Shown here: positions 1-14,212 of the stretch, piece after piece | How the letters are laid out: each line of letters opens with the position of its first letter | How positions within the stretch are numbered: the first letter of the stretch is position 1 | Source: Rhopalosiphum padi | Lineage: Eukaryota > Arthropoda > Insecta > Hemiptera > Aphididae | Direction of reading: 5' to 3' | Assembly (NCBI RefSeq): GCF_020882245.1 | Contig: NC_083598.1 | Location: 87,177,714-87,241,713 of the forward strand | Length of the DNA stretch: 64,000 nt | Made by a program: the position numbers and the translations under genes | Notes under the pieces: generated by a model | Told to the model about the DNA's origin: nothing | Databases searched by the model: none | What the model saw: the letters and a program-made list of their open reading frames with translations, nothing else

Positions 1-2539
1 TTAACTCAAGGTAATTATTATAATTACCAATTATTATAAATTAGGCACAAACACCAAAAACAGTTGCTAAGACGATGACTTCTTCAAACCAAATGGCTCA
101 CAAGGGTACTTAGACTATTTGATTTCAAATTGTATTGTATAAGTAAACTAATTAAACATTGAGATATATAATAATCCCAAAAAAAATTCAAAATATTTCT
201 ATAATTTTTATATAATAATTATTAATTAAACATTACTTAGTTTTATCATAACATGTGTGACATGATACTATTAGCCTGTAATTTAACTGAAGTTATGCAA
301 AGAGTCGTATGAAACTCGTCGTAGTAACTTTGACTATTTTTGTCTTCGTCAATAAATTATTTTATAATTAATAATATAATCATGCAATTGTATTATCATA
401 ATATTATAATTGTTATAATTATAATTATTTTTTTGTTTATTTCAATTATTGTTTTTCATTTTTATTTTAAATTCAATTTGTAGAACTAATTATGTAAATT
501 TGTTTGAAGTTGAGTTAATGATTTCAATTAAGTTCTTATTTAAATAGTTATACAAGTTGTAGACTGTATGCAGAAAGTTGGTATAATCGTATAGAAGTGT
601 ATTATGATAATGTAGTATTTGAGTGGGTTGAGTGGGTATGTAATAGTATAAATACGGTGGATACCTGATATACCAGTGGTTAGGACATTCACATTTATTT
701 TTAAAATATTATTATCATTTTTTCGTTTGTGAATTAAAATATGTTTTAACTGGTTGTATATGTATATATATATATATATATATATTATACATTTTTTTTT
801 TTGATTTTGACTTTAAATAGTTTGAATAAACACGTATATATTCATACGTATATATGCCTCTTCCTCATAATTCTTCAATTTCTAAAGCTTCCCTCAAAAA
901 CTATTATTTGGTGATTTCCGTTGTATGTCGGTATACTATATTATATTATAATATACATAATAGCAAATAATATTAAAACTATCGTACAAAATACTTTAAC
1001 GTGGTTGTGGGAATCTTATTACGATATTAGTTATCCAGGGAACGATTTCTATTCCTTGTGGATAAGTTTTTCATAGCCGAGGGTCTGAACGCTTGTGCAA
1101 GATGTTTTATTAATTATTAATATATAAAATAGTACTATTACTGTATGGTGATTGCTATTAATAATTATATACCTATTGGAGTTCACTTGTGTTGGCGGTA
1201 AATATCAAACTAACTACCGTGTGTCATTCTAATATTAAATAATAATTCAGACGTATTCGAAAAGTGTCAAGGGTGTAATTTTGTGTTAATCGATAAATTA
1301 TTATTGATACTATAGAGTATTGATGATAATTGATATAATTATTAGTATGCATTACTATATAATATTTATAGATATACTTATAGAATCTAACAATTTGTAA
1401 TAGTAAATTTACTTAGGTAAGATTTTACTAAAATATATAGTGATAAATAATAACCACCCAATATATGAATGTACTTAATGAAAATAAGTAATATTAATTT
1501 CAGAGTATTACGGAAATATCATACAGAATTGTTTTAGTTTTTTAAACTATAAAAAAAAATAATGAATTTGAATTAAATTGAAAAAAAAATGATAATATTA
1601 ATACTTACTAAAATAATAAATAAATATTTTCAATATAATAAAAATTTTCCAAAACTTCTACTTAAAAATAAAAATATAGAACTAAAAAACCCGTTTTTTA
1701 TAATATGGAATGTTGTCTAAAACTGTATGCTAGAACGAGAGGTTGTGGATATGTCACCTTTTGGCGATCAATATTTTAGTGTTTATGTAAACCCTACGCA
1801 AATATTATTCAAATATCATTCGGTTTTCTTTAAATTTATGTTTTTACAGTTCAAATATCCGCTTTAAATGATATAAAAAAAGGTTAAATATTATTGTATA
1901 ATGTTTTATAATTTAATTAAACGAGATTAAATTAAAGTTAAAATACGATAATATTATAAATTGGATACATATGCGTAGTAAAATTAAATTAAAAACTATT
2001 TTTCCAATATAATATAACAATCATTAATACGTTTAGATAAATATGATTCCGAACTTTTATTTAATCGTAAATACAATTTTGTTTTTAATTAATGTAAAAT
2101 ATAAAAAAAATAATTTTTTATTCATATAATAGGTAATACAAATATTTCAAGTGTTATTTAAATTTTAAATTAAATTATTTATATAAATATGAAATATTAT
2201 ATATTACATATTTATAATATAAATAGGTAATTTAATATTTTTCACATTTTTTGTTATATCTACTTTAATAGAACTCAATTCATCCGCATTCAAGCTTTTT
2301 TGCTTATAGGATGAGTTGCAACATTTGTTATTTATTCTAATATTAATCTTGTAATTGATGTTGTCGCAATAAACTTGTATTTATTATTTATTTATTTTTT
2401 ATTTATGAACGCTTCGACGATTCGTCATCATAGATTTGTACAGCTCATAATTACAAGTAGGCGTGACTAATTATTATTCTTAAAAGCATAAGTCAATAAA
2501 AATTCGTTTTAGGATTTCATGGTATTATGATTAAATATA
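1..2539. other. AT-rich non-coding stretch
   Basis: No gene is recognisable on either strand. The stretch is AT-rich throughout, with homopolymer A/T runs and a (TA)n microsatellite at about 761-786. It lies on the 3' side of the last readable calcium-channel exon (minus strand), so it is probably intron of that gene. That placement is inference, because the next channel exon was not found in the window. Confidence 0.5.
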
Positions 2540-3660
2540 TCAGCTGTTAGCAGTTGCGACCTATCTCTTGTTGTTAACGGTCGTCTTTCCGCCAGTTATT
2601 CGAAGTTATCGCGTTGTATGGGGTTCTTCTCTCGCTTCTATTCGTGGAAACGGTATATACAATACTATCAATTCTTAAAGCTTCAGTGTTATACATACAG
2701 GTGCAGTCACCCGTTTAGGAAAGCCCAGCTGTTCCAACTCGGCATTTGATATTTCAATCTGTTTCTATATCAATCTAAATATTGGTCTTCAACTCGGTCC
2801 ACCACGGTAGCGACCACTTTCCTATAATTATTTCTCTAACACTGAACAGTAATATTGGTACATATATTTCCTACAGTTCCAATTTGAATTCCGCGTATAT
2901 TGCATTGCTTCCCTTGCAATTCAATTTTAATTATGCCGAACGGAATCTATTCTCCTCCGATCAACTGCACAATTATATCAATAGATAATAACTCCTGCCC
3001 AATCGAAGATCACGATTAGTTTTTTCTGACAATTATAGAATCCATCAAACAATCGAATCAACTAAAACCTAAAAAAAAAAAAAAAAACAGTATCTCTATC
3101 CTCCTTCACTTATTCGGTGGGACTTCACATTTAACTAAGCCGTTAAATAACGCGCAATAAGTTATTCTAAAGCTACCACCGTACTGGTTCTATTCACTAC
3201 TTTAATAGATATACAATAACCAATGTTCTGCTATAACTGTACTACTCAAAACCAAGAAATTAAATATCTGGAAAAAATGTTCCCACAACCTGAACCCTTC
3301 CTCATTTTTAACTTCTCTATGGAAAGCTGTTAAAAGTTTTCGTAATTGCATTCAATCTTCTATCCACCCTCAAAACGAAGACCGGCTGAATGATTTCTGA
3401 GCAAAAGTTGTACCTTATTAAGTTCTCTCGGAGGTAGAATCTATCTTCATTTCTACAAACAACTGCTCAAATCCGCCTACTGATCATTGTCTCGGTGTTG
3501 TGCTCTCTATACATGCTGTTTTGACTTCTTCGTTCTTCTCGATGTGTTCCGTCACATCAATTAATTATCATATAATTCCTTACATCCCACACTACACATA
3601 TCCTAGGTTTGAACTTAGACCCTAAACTTCGATAGTCTCCTCGTTTATTTGATTTAACCG
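2540..3660 (+). mobile_element. Decayed Jockey-like non-LTR retrotransposon fragment
   Basis: Translated pieces on the plus strand read like the second ORF of a Jockey-type LINE, broken by frameshifts and stops. At 2782-2830 the frame gives VHHGSDHFPIIISL, which matches the SDHxPI signature of the apurinic-type endonuclease domain. Just before it, in another frame, is a stretch resembling the region that precedes this motif in such elements. From about 3310 to 3600 a second frame gives SLWKAVKSFRNC and later CLGVVLSIHAVLTSS, resembling the linker between endonuclease and reverse transcriptase. No intact reverse transcriptase core was seen. The fragment is not expected to be functional. Its boundaries are approximate. 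Confidence 0.6.
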
Positions 3661-6600
3661 AATTTGCTAACGGTTGGTCTAACTTTCATAGATCTGTGGC
3701 AAATGCGTTTGTGTATTATTATTACTCGTTTTTTTTTCTGTAAACTTAGCAATATATTCTATTTATCGAAACTAGTTATATTACAGCGTTGTTTAAAAAT
3801 AAGAAAGTACATATCTACGAGTTTACGAGTTGCGACCTTGCTAGTAGCTATACACCAGTTTTTCAAACGAAATATCATTATGTATGTTAAACGTTTAATT
3901 TATTTGATCATAATATATCTACAGCACTACAGAACAGCAATTAGTTGATTATTATTACCAGAATAATATTATTTTGTAACGTGGAAAAATGTATTCATTT
4001 TACAGATTGTTTATAAATTATATTTTTAGTAACAAACAAGTTTTACATGTCAATCATTTCAGAAATATACTCAGTAATTTGAATAAATAATTCGTCAATA
4101 CTACTGTCAAATTAATAATTATTAATATTAACTATTCAAAATAATATAGTTGATAACATTTTTATAAACAAAATTATTACGCCATGAATTTACGCAATAC
4201 AATGAATAAAATGTTTATTTATTTAAACAAATCATTCGTATAATCCTATAACGCGTCTGTCATATTTTACTTTTACTATGCATACTAATCAATTAAAGTT
4301 TTCGTTAACTACTGCACAAAAACATTGTCGTCCAGATGACGGCGAACTATTATAAATTTACATATTTTATGTCCATCAGTTCATTACAGTTTTGTAGTTA
4401 GGTCTGTGTTTAATTTGTATTAGAGCTTGGGATGTAGGATGTAGTTCTTAGGACTTGTAGAATAATAATAATGCAGAGGCGCTTACTTTATGTTCGTCTA
4501 CAACAGCCTAGTTGATACTTTCCGAGGTAATGAGTGTGTTAACAGTTAAATATCAAACTGGCATAATGTATATTTTTATTAATATAAATCCAGTTTTATA
4601 ACATATTTAGAGAAAATCATCGTTATTTAAACATACGATTTAAAATATTTTTTATCTATTTAAAAATTATTTAAAAGATAAAATATTAATATTAATGTAA
4701 AATGTTCTTGAAATGTAGAACCGTATATTAGATACATCAATATTGGTATCTATTTATACATTTACAAAAATTTCCAGAAAGGAAATTTAAATAAATTAAA
4801 ATGTTTTCTTTAAAAGAAGTATATTATAGGGTCTAAACAGTTAATTATATATTTCTAAAAGGAAAATACAATTGCAACTGTTGTTGCTCGAGCTCGAGAT
4901 GTTTTTATTCTAGAGGAAATTATTCTCTGGTTTTAATCCGAAAGCTATTATTGCATTCAAAAACCAATTCTGAATCAAATGTATTTTGTTAAGAACTCAA
5001 CTGTATATATTTAACCTGAAAAAGTATTTTTTTTTTTTTCATAATAAATAAAAGAAACTTTAATTCGCAAAAAGTTTAATTTTTATCCAATTTTCTATTT
5101 AAAACACATATTCTATGTATACACGTTTTTTATTTGGATAAATAAATAAATAATAAATAAAGTATGAATAATATATTTGTTAATTAATGATTTAATGATT
5201 TCATATAATATAAAAGTGCGTAATATATTTTAGATATATAAATATTAATAAGTATCAGTTTATCATGTTTTTACGTTTATAATAAACACGCAAATTATGT
5301 TTTTATATAAATAAAAAATAAAAATGATAGTTGATCCTGTCTTATTTTTAATTATAATGTAATGATTTTACTTAAAAGTATGTATAAATCTACCAAGCTC
5401 CATTATTATTAGTAAATTTTAATAAATAAATCAATGTCTATTTTTTATTTTTTTTATTTTATGTAATAGTTACTTTAAAACTTAATATTTAAGAACACGC
5501 CCAGATTTTAACTGTTGATATTTACACATATTTAACCATTTGGTATTACTATAGCACAAAGTATGAATTTTTTAAAATAAATAAAAGAAAACATACATTC
5601 GTGAAAAACATTATACATTTGTCATTTCGAGAGGATGAAAATGCTGTAAAAATATTGGTTTTGGCAGTTCCGTAGTAAATTATACTACTATGTTGTCATT
5701 TCATTGTGTTTAGAGTTGTTATTTTATGATTGTCAAGCTTCAGTTATTTACTTGACGGTAAAATAAACTCGGTGACAGCTTTGACTTTAAATTATTTAAT
5801 TTAAACAAACCATATAAAGATTTAGTATTTTTATGGGTGTTTATTAATTTTGTCAAGCATATTTGATATATAAGGCACAAGTACCAAAATAGTATATACC
5901 TACATCGTATATGATCGTACTAGATTAAAATACTGAAAATTTTATTTTATTTTTTATGTAATATTATCCAATAGGATTATAATGATTATATGTTTAATTT
6001 ATTTTTATGAATAATTATCGACATATTTTATTGAATTGTTTATAATAAATATTTGTAAATTTTAACACAAGTTTGTATAATGGGAATCCTTATTGTGTTA
6101 TCAGATACAGTTCAATACGTAGAATTTAGTTTATTTATATATTTCAATAAATTCACGTTCAATTAAAATCCAATATTCCAGAGACCAGAAAATTCAAATT
6201 AATTTTTTAATTTCTGATTTCTAAACAATTATTTATACTAGTTAATTAAATTTTAATAAATGGCTAAACAATTTTTTTCCAAGTACTTAAATTGTGTAAA
6301 ATATTATTTTTTTTAATTATTTTTACTACAAAAATGTATATTATGCTACGAGAACATAACGAATTTGTTCATTGTTGTATTATATTTAATAAACACATTT
6401 CAGACAGCACGTTTTTCGGTATTCTCATAAATTAAGAAATTCTCTAGGATTTAAAAATATTATAAATTCGTGTTTTGTTTATTTTGATTTCAATTTTCTG
6501 TATAACGATCAATAGTTCACAAAATAATATTGTATAGTTATAATATAAATCATTAGCCAATGATCAAGATATTAAAGTATTTTTGATAAGTGAATTACGG

Positions 6601-7839
6601 AACCGCATGAATTCATTTTGCAATCATACGTTGAAGTACCACATAAAATAAATTGATTATCTCATTTCTCCAGAAATACAAAAAATTGAAAAAAAAATGT
6701 TAAGTACACAGGTTTTATTTGATTATTTTCGATTATGTTTAGGCGTTTAGGAAAATATGTTGTTCAGTTGTTGATTGATGCTTTTAAAATATTTAAAATA
6801 AATACTAATTATTATATCTAAATTAGGTCTCGTTGCAACTTACTAAACAAAAAAAAAATATGCAAAATTCAAGTTTATTCGTTTTGATTCCACAAATAGC
6901 AAAAATGTATTATTTTTTAATTACAGTATAATAAACTGAACAATAATAAAATCAAGAAACGTAATATGTAATTTAAATATGTTTATGATTAAAAAATATA
7001 ATTAATTAGATTATTTACAGCTTTAACAAAATATCCTCTAAGGTTACTAAAAAGTTTTTTAATTAAGAAAATACTAGGTTAAACTCCAAACGAAATAATT
7101 CAACATTTTAAAGTATTTTAACAACACGATATTTTTATTAATATCTAAATTTTCTTATTTCTATTGTCATAACAATACACTTTTTGACAAAAAAGGTTAA
7201 TTGTTTTTAAATTTTAACTCAAACACGTCTTAATTAATTACTAGTTTACGAGTTTTTTTTAATCCCATTCCCTGCCTATTGAATTTTTAATACATTATTA
7301 AAAGCTATAACTATAATAAGTACAATATTTTCTCGAGGAAATAAAATTTTGATTAATTAATGTTGTAGTCGAGTAAACATTTTTTAATTTTTGACGCAAC
7401 GAACAAGTTTAATTAATTTACTTGCACTTGATAATGAATTTGACAACAATAGGTACATTTGTCTATAAATAATAATTTTTTCATAACATTTTGATGTCTC
7501 AGACTACTTATTATTTTAATATAAATTGGAACTTTTTAATTTATATCAAAAAAAAAAAAAAAAATTTAAAACCTTAGAATACATAATGGATATAACATCA
7601 AATTAATTAAATATGTATTACTATAAAATGATATAAAACCATAGGATAATAAATATTATGTATTAATAATTATCCAACTAAAACGATACGTTTTTAAAGA
7701 AAATACAATTATTACAAGATAATTTACACGACGTGTTAATGAATTATCTTGAACAAAAAGTCGTACAATAACCGAAACGCGTCATTTTGTTTTTTGTACT
7801 CGCGTTAACTACGTTAACAATGATAACATTGACTTGAAG
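3661..7839. other. AT-rich non-coding stretch
   Basis: Nothing recognisable on either strand. There are many A/T homopolymers and short palindromic AT words. The only open frames are short, AT-biased and without family resemblance. Confidence 0.45.
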
Positions 7840-8180
7840 AGATGGCTCGAAAATGTACGGCAGAAAGGGTGGCGTCGTCGTGAATAAGGGATAATCGCCA
7901 GTGTTAATATAGGACGAGAGGGCTCGGGTAGAGCACTTATTTGAAAACGTATTGCCAACATCAACTCGTGTTCCAATTGTTTTTATCGAATCATTAGTCC
8001 CTCGGTGTTAATCGCTGGGATCAGTAATGGGGAAATGTCGGGGTAGTTAATAACTGACGGCTGGGTGTAATATTCAGACCTTTATCATTCCTCATTCTCC
8101 GAGTAATGATAGTTATAACCGCTAATGAGACAAAACTCGACGTGTCAACCCGAATTATTATTCGGGTATTTGTTCTTGTT
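7840..8180. other. GC-richer island, possible conserved non-coding element
   Basis: About 340 bp stand out from the AT-rich surroundings by mixed base composition and the absence of homopolymer runs. No open frame or splice-bounded exon could be supported on either strand. It may be a regulatory element conserved in the intron, or an old insertion. This rests on composition alone. Confidence 0.25.
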
Positions 8181-10739
8181 TTAACGGCGTTTCAGATAAT
8201 ATATACACGTACAACATGTTTTTATTATTTTTGTCCCTAATGACCCGTGATCACTATATTGGTAATGATTAAACGTTGTTTTCATTTATCTTTGCGAACA
8301 GCGAATTGTAAAATGCTAAATTGCATTTATGCGCTTTTATTATGTCTACTAAGTGGTCAACTTTTTAAGACAATAACACGATCATAAATTATGCACTATA
8401 GTTGTGCATGGTTGCATCATGTACGTTATTATTATTATTATTATTATCTAATATTATTAGAAATCATTATGACTCTAATTGATTACAGAAACAATAATTT
8501 AATTATTAACAAATTGAAAATATAATAACAAAAGTATTATAATATAATATAGTTTGAAATACTAATTTGTATACGTCATAATACAATCTTTGATAATAAA
8601 AGGCATTTTAAAACATGCTTTATAGATGAAATAAAATTAAGTTTTAAATTTATACACCAATGAGACATTATTTTGTCGGTACGTACTATATTGTGGATAT
8701 TTTTGAACTGATAATTTTATCATATTCTTATATATTATATTATAATTTTTCATTTTTTACAAACACATAAAATAATTCAAATAATAAGATCATAGAGCTA
8801 GAAAATTGTCGTATTCATTTTGAATATATTACATAGATGATTGGGCAATTGTCAATAAAATCAACATTTGTTTGCACTAGACGCGCCAATTTCATGTATA
8901 CATGCATATTAAATATTTAGTTAGCTGCAGGTACATAAAGCGTACAGAATAAAAATAAAAAATATAATGTTATATATTTTTCTACAATAAATCGAATTTA
9001 TATTGAATATAGAATAACATTGATTGATGGTAAACCATAGAACTATAATATTATATAACTGTACGAACGTTTCATATAAATGCTTAAAAAACGCAGAAAA
9101 TTCCTATTCAAATTAAAAAGCAAATGGCAAGCGACGATTGATATTGAAATAATATTATTTGATTATTTTCTATCACAACTATCCGTTTTTATTACGCAAA
9201 CAGCACTAGTGGAACAAACGTCAAACATATCGAAAACGATATTTTAAGTATATAGTTAATTTGCTGAACTAATTATTCTACGAACGGTAATTAATTTCCG
9301 AATTCCCGTTTACACCACGAAGCACTATTATACCGTGTAGGTATAGAGTACACAGAACATTGTACTCACAATGGCATTTTAAACGATCGAGTTGTTAATC
9401 TAAACAAAATAAACAATAATTACTATGATGACAATGACAATTTAATCGGAGCAACGTATTTGTCAGAAATCAGTACCCCATATCCTATTTGACGCAGGAA
9501 ATTGATAATGATTTATCGGTACCTACCTAATAATAATAATAATACGCATTAACATCGTACCAGTGTATACTACCAGTTTAGGTAATAAAAAACTGTTCTA
9601 TTGACCATGATAATAATTATTATATTATTATAAATGAATGTTGTGTGTGAATATAATTACACGTGATACGACTTAAAATTAATTTTAAAATAGAGATTTT
9701 GAGAATATCGTGATGCGTGTTGGTAACACGAGTGCGTGCAACGATATGATTATGATGATGTATGTTAATAATAATAATAATAATAATAATAATGTGGCGA
9801 AATAGGTGATTTAAAATTTAAAATAACTATTTCGTTTATAAATTAGAAACGAGTTAAACCAATTTATTCACGATTAGAGAGAGTGTTCTCAACCGAATCG
9901 CAATGGCGCCAATATGGTGTACATTATTTTTGCACAGGACTCCATGAAAAAAAATTAAAAATTTGCATTTTTAAATATACGAATAAAAACAAGATTTGCA
10001 AAGATAGAAATATTTTAACTAGGTATTTTCATATGAAAATGAATAATTGTAAAATAAATGAATCATAAATAGAGTGTGTAATGTGTATAGTAGACCGTTC
10101 AAAAACATATCGTACACTGAAATCTGAATATTCCAAAAGTGAAATGTGAATATATTGTAATACCTGTTAGTACTCCGTATCGACACTATTGATCATATAA
10201 TTTGTGTGTACAATATTATCTATCAATTAACAAAATTTCAAAAAAAAAAAACGAAAAATTAACCTAATCAAAAACCATATTATATTGTGATAAAGTTTTA
10301 AAATAAATTTGTATGCAAAAATGTTTATTGTACTCAATGTACTCGTATTTTAAATGAAATAAAAACGTTGATTGAGAAATATTGATAAAACGATCAATTA
10401 ATTGAAATATACATCAAAAAATATAGGTAAAACAACCCCAAAAAAGCAAAAGAAAAAAACTCAAAATATACACATCTACATTTTTATAAAACGAAATAAC
10501 AAAACTAGCTTTGTCTTAGTATAAAACGTATTCGTTTGTTACTCTGATATTTTTGTGACTGCACAAAACAAAGTATATTCGAATACTACAATTAGTACTA
10601 CGCCCTATATATAGTCATATTATAATGATGTGTAATGATTCCATTGCGTAATACAATCATGTCGCGACAATATTTCAAGTGATATCAAAACGGTTGATAA
10701 CAATTATATTACCTATATAATAGCGCGGGCATTGTCTTT
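8181..10739. other. AT-rich non-coding stretch with AAT microsatellite
   Basis: No gene is recognisable. An (AAT)n microsatellite lies at about 9765-9793, with shorter ones at about 8428-8448 and 9530-9542. Confidence 0.45.
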
Positions 10740-11760
10740 ATTCGAGTTATGTGTTCAGAGTTACCTACACATGCGATGTAATTAGTATTCGTACGATTCG
10801 CACACAGCCGGTCGGTCGGTCGTGTACCCTCCTCGAGACGTCCGGTCCATTTCCCCACCCCCGACGCCCACGCCGAATGCATATGAAACCATAATCACCA
10901 GCATCACCACCGCCATTTATCCAACAGACCTTGAGAAAGTATATATGTGTGTGTGTTGGTTTAGTGCGTATAGTATATGCATATCCGCGTAGACGTGGCA
11001 ATTAATAATAAATTAACTCGGCTAATGACGCACCGGAATTTTACTCCCAGACGGAGAATTTTTGTTGGTCGGGGAGTGCAGAGGGGAGAGTATGCGACGG
11101 GGGGCGTTTGTATAGTGTATATGTTATGTATTTTACTCGTACGAATAACGCTCGACGGCAGCGGCGGCGGCGGCGGCGAAGACGACGACTGGCGCGTAAT
11201 TTGTCAAAACCGTCACACAAAAAGCAGCCGCGTACATTTATAAACCTGTACGCCGCAGCAATAAATACCTCCTATGCCGAGACTACTACTGTAATAATAG
11301 CAGTAATAATAATAATAATAATAAACACATACATAATATATTATCGCGGTAGTAGTCGGTAAACACCCGACGATAGCGTCGAGCACCCTCCCCCGAGAGG
11401 CGATCATCAACTAACCAGGTGTACGAGCGCGGAGATCCCCGAGCGTACCCGCATCAGCTACCATCATCACGAGCACTTTTATCCGACGAAATCTTCGACA
11501 TTTGACGGGGGGGGGGGGGGCGACGACTTACGAAATTAACTCGTGATCGCAGAAACAGATGCTGCGCGACATGTACCTACTTATATGTACAATATATACG
11601 ACCGAGACGACAATGTTTGGTATATAATATCGCGACAGCGAGTCTCTGGCGTCGCGCACAATCCAAATCGGACTTTGACGACTTACGTCATGTATACGCT
11701 CTATATATAATATTAATATAATACGTAACAAACGCCGTGATATCTGTATATGGATATATT
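10740..11760. promoter_or_regulatory. GC/CpG-rich island, candidate promoter or 5' exon
   Basis: A roughly 1 kb block rich in C, G and CpG sits in DNA that is otherwise about two-thirds or more A+T. It contains a CGG-type trinucleotide run near 11158-11178, a (TAA)n run near 11304-11323 and a run of 14 G at about 11507-11520. Open frames on both strands are low-complexity and overlapping, so none is called as a gene. It could be a promoter or untranslated first exon, either of an alternative channel transcript (minus) or of another gene. No TATA box or splice-bounded exon could be fixed. Confidence 0.3.
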
Positions 11761-11777
11761 GTAATTATATATTAAAA

Positions 11778-11973
11778 CAGCGATTCTCAAACTTTTATAA
11801 ACACTGTACCCCTTTTTATCAATACGTTTTTTTGGGTACCCCTTCTTAGTTACTTAACTAAAATATACATAAAAAAATTTAAAGACTTACATACATGTTG
11901 GCCAGACTTGTACCCCTTAACAAAATTTCGAGTATCCCCAAGGGGTACGCGTACCACAGTTTGAGAAACACTG
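11778..11973. mobile_element. hAT-type MITE (196 bp) with target-site duplication
   Basis: The ends are imperfect inverted repeats: the left end begins CAGCGATTCTCAAAC, and the right end read on the minus strand begins CAGTGTTTCTCAAAC. This CAG(N)GnTTCTCAA type of end is typical of hAT-superfamily elements. The 8 bases before (TATTAAAA, 11770-11777) and after (CATTAAAA, 11974-11981) agree at 7 of 8 positions, as expected for a hAT 8 bp target duplication. The interior has no coding capacity, so the element is non-autonomous. Confidence 0.8.
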
Positions 11974-11981
11974 CATTAAAA

Positions 11982-14212
11982 CGACGGTGTGCCGTCTACC
12001 TATCTATACCTACCTACGTTTCCGGATAATATTATATAGGTCGTACAATTGCACTGTGTACGTCGTAACAATAAATATTATGATTTGATTTAAACGCAAG
12101 CACTACTCGTAGCTCGACGTGGCCACTAAATTATGAGCTATTACATAAGATACGACCAATTATATTGCGGGCTATTACATAAGATATATGACATTTTGCG
12201 TACAGCGCATATTTTTGCCAAGTCAGCACGTTGGCAAAAATATCTTCCGATTTGACTTCAATCATATTTAACGTATTATTTTCACTCAATTACACATATA
12301 CCGTTGACACAGATTATGCGAAATTCATTCTGCCCCTCGAATACATAGGTATTTCGTGTTTTATGAAAGTCAATATTAAACAGATTTTATAATGAAATAA
12401 AATATATGTTTGTACAGGCACGTGGATATTAATAAGAATTAGCCGCATCCAAATCGCGTGCAAGAACTCGAATTTCTGACGAATGGCGCAAGAGTTTTTT
12501 TTTTTCAGTCTAGTAAAAACAACTAGTTGGGAGTTGGCGAATTATAGAATCATCGGTCTAAGAATTTAGTATTGCAACACTGTATTAGACAGTCTTAAAA
12601 TATAGCGTATTCAAACGTAGCACAATAGTCGCTGAACTATATTATTATTAATATTATATTATACTCGGCCGCTGATGAACCATATAATTATCATCGATCT
12701 TGTTATTTTTTACCATTTAATTAGGTATTATACTAATATATTTTAATTTAACTGCGAATCGCCTAAAACTATTTTAGCGAAAAATCCTATCGTCGTCCTG
12801 TGAAGTTCGTTGTCAATAATTGCGTGGCATGCAACAGTTTGATGTATTACGTTATTGTACGATATAATATATTCAAATATATTCCATCGGAGTATTTTAC
12901 ACTATCGGTGTGAATTGTTTGTTTCCGCAAAAAAAAAAAGAATAAATAAACCATTATATTATTACTACGCATTTGTATTTTGTATAATTCATTTTTAACT
13001 AAGAGTAATTGTATTTATACATAATATATTGAAGATCTCTAAATTATGTCTTTTATTATTAATTGCAGATAAATCATACTAAAAAAATGAAAGTCATAAG
13101 TTATATTAAACGCTAGACAAAGTTAATTTTCACTATAAATTATTATACTATTTAGATAAAACAGACACAACAATTAAATACGTTAAACTACTCAAGCTCA
13201 CCTACTCTTTTAAGACAAAGGCTACCAGGAAAAAAAACCTTATAAATTATTATATGCTGAGTTTACTGATTGAGAAGTTCAAAAAACCAAATACATTTTT
13301 TTCGCTAAGTTGTCGGAAGTTACTTTGATTAATGATTATGCCTTACTATTTATTCAATATCGTATAAATGAAATAATTTTGTGTTGCTGTGATAGTCGTT
13401 CATTTTTTTTTATTGTTGAATTTAAGTCAAATGTTTAATAATTAGATTCTTCTTGTTAATTTGATGTTGAATGTACTAAATTTAAAAAGTAGTTTACCTA
13501 TTGATCGCGAAGAACTATAGATTCACTCAATGCAAAAATAATCGAACACTTTTATAACTGGTATGTGTATAATTATTTTTATTATGGTATAATGACACAT
13601 TATTTTATTTTTCGTAATACACAAAAACGTACATTATACATATTCAAAAACCGCGGTCTTCGTAAAATTTACTTATTATTTATTATATTTTTACTTTTAA
13701 AAATATTTTAAGTATTATTTATTTTTACTGTAATATTTCATTTAGTTATAATTTATAACAATATTATAACTAACCATACATTTTCAAGCTTTATAATTAA
13801 CATAGTAGTTGTAAAGTGTATAGAAAAATATAAAATTCTTTACCATGTTTAAAAGTGTTTATAAGTACCTATAAGGCTACGTATAATACCATTTTAAGTA
13901 TGACTCTTTAAAATTAGTACGAACGTTAAAAGGCGAATCTTAAACTAGAATAGGCACTAAAAGTCAAATAAGAAAATACATTAATAACACAATATTATAT
14001 TGAATTTTTGAACGTGGAGTACCATGAGTGAAAAGTTAAGCTTGGAAAAGCAATATAGATTTTTCTACCTGGATATTAAATTATCAACAACTTGTATAAC
14101 CATATATTATAATATATACGAATGTTGCACTCTAATAATATACTGGCATATTTGTTATATAACGTAGTTATCTATAAAAGTCGATTAATGTAATACTTTA
14201 TTTAGCGGTGGA
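11982..14212. other. AT-rich non-coding stretch with a 13 bp hairpin
   Basis: No gene is recognisable. A 16 bp direct repeat (GCTATTACATAAGATA) occurs at 12137-12152 and 12171-12186. Just after it, 12209-12243 forms a perfect 13 bp inverted repeat around a 9-base loop. The rest is AT-rich with no supported structure. Confidence 0.45.

Noticed and set aside
10765..11410. Several overlapping open frames on both strands
   Set aside because: All lie in a GC-rich, repeat-containing island, are low-complexity (Arg- or Tyr-rich) and have no splice or family support.
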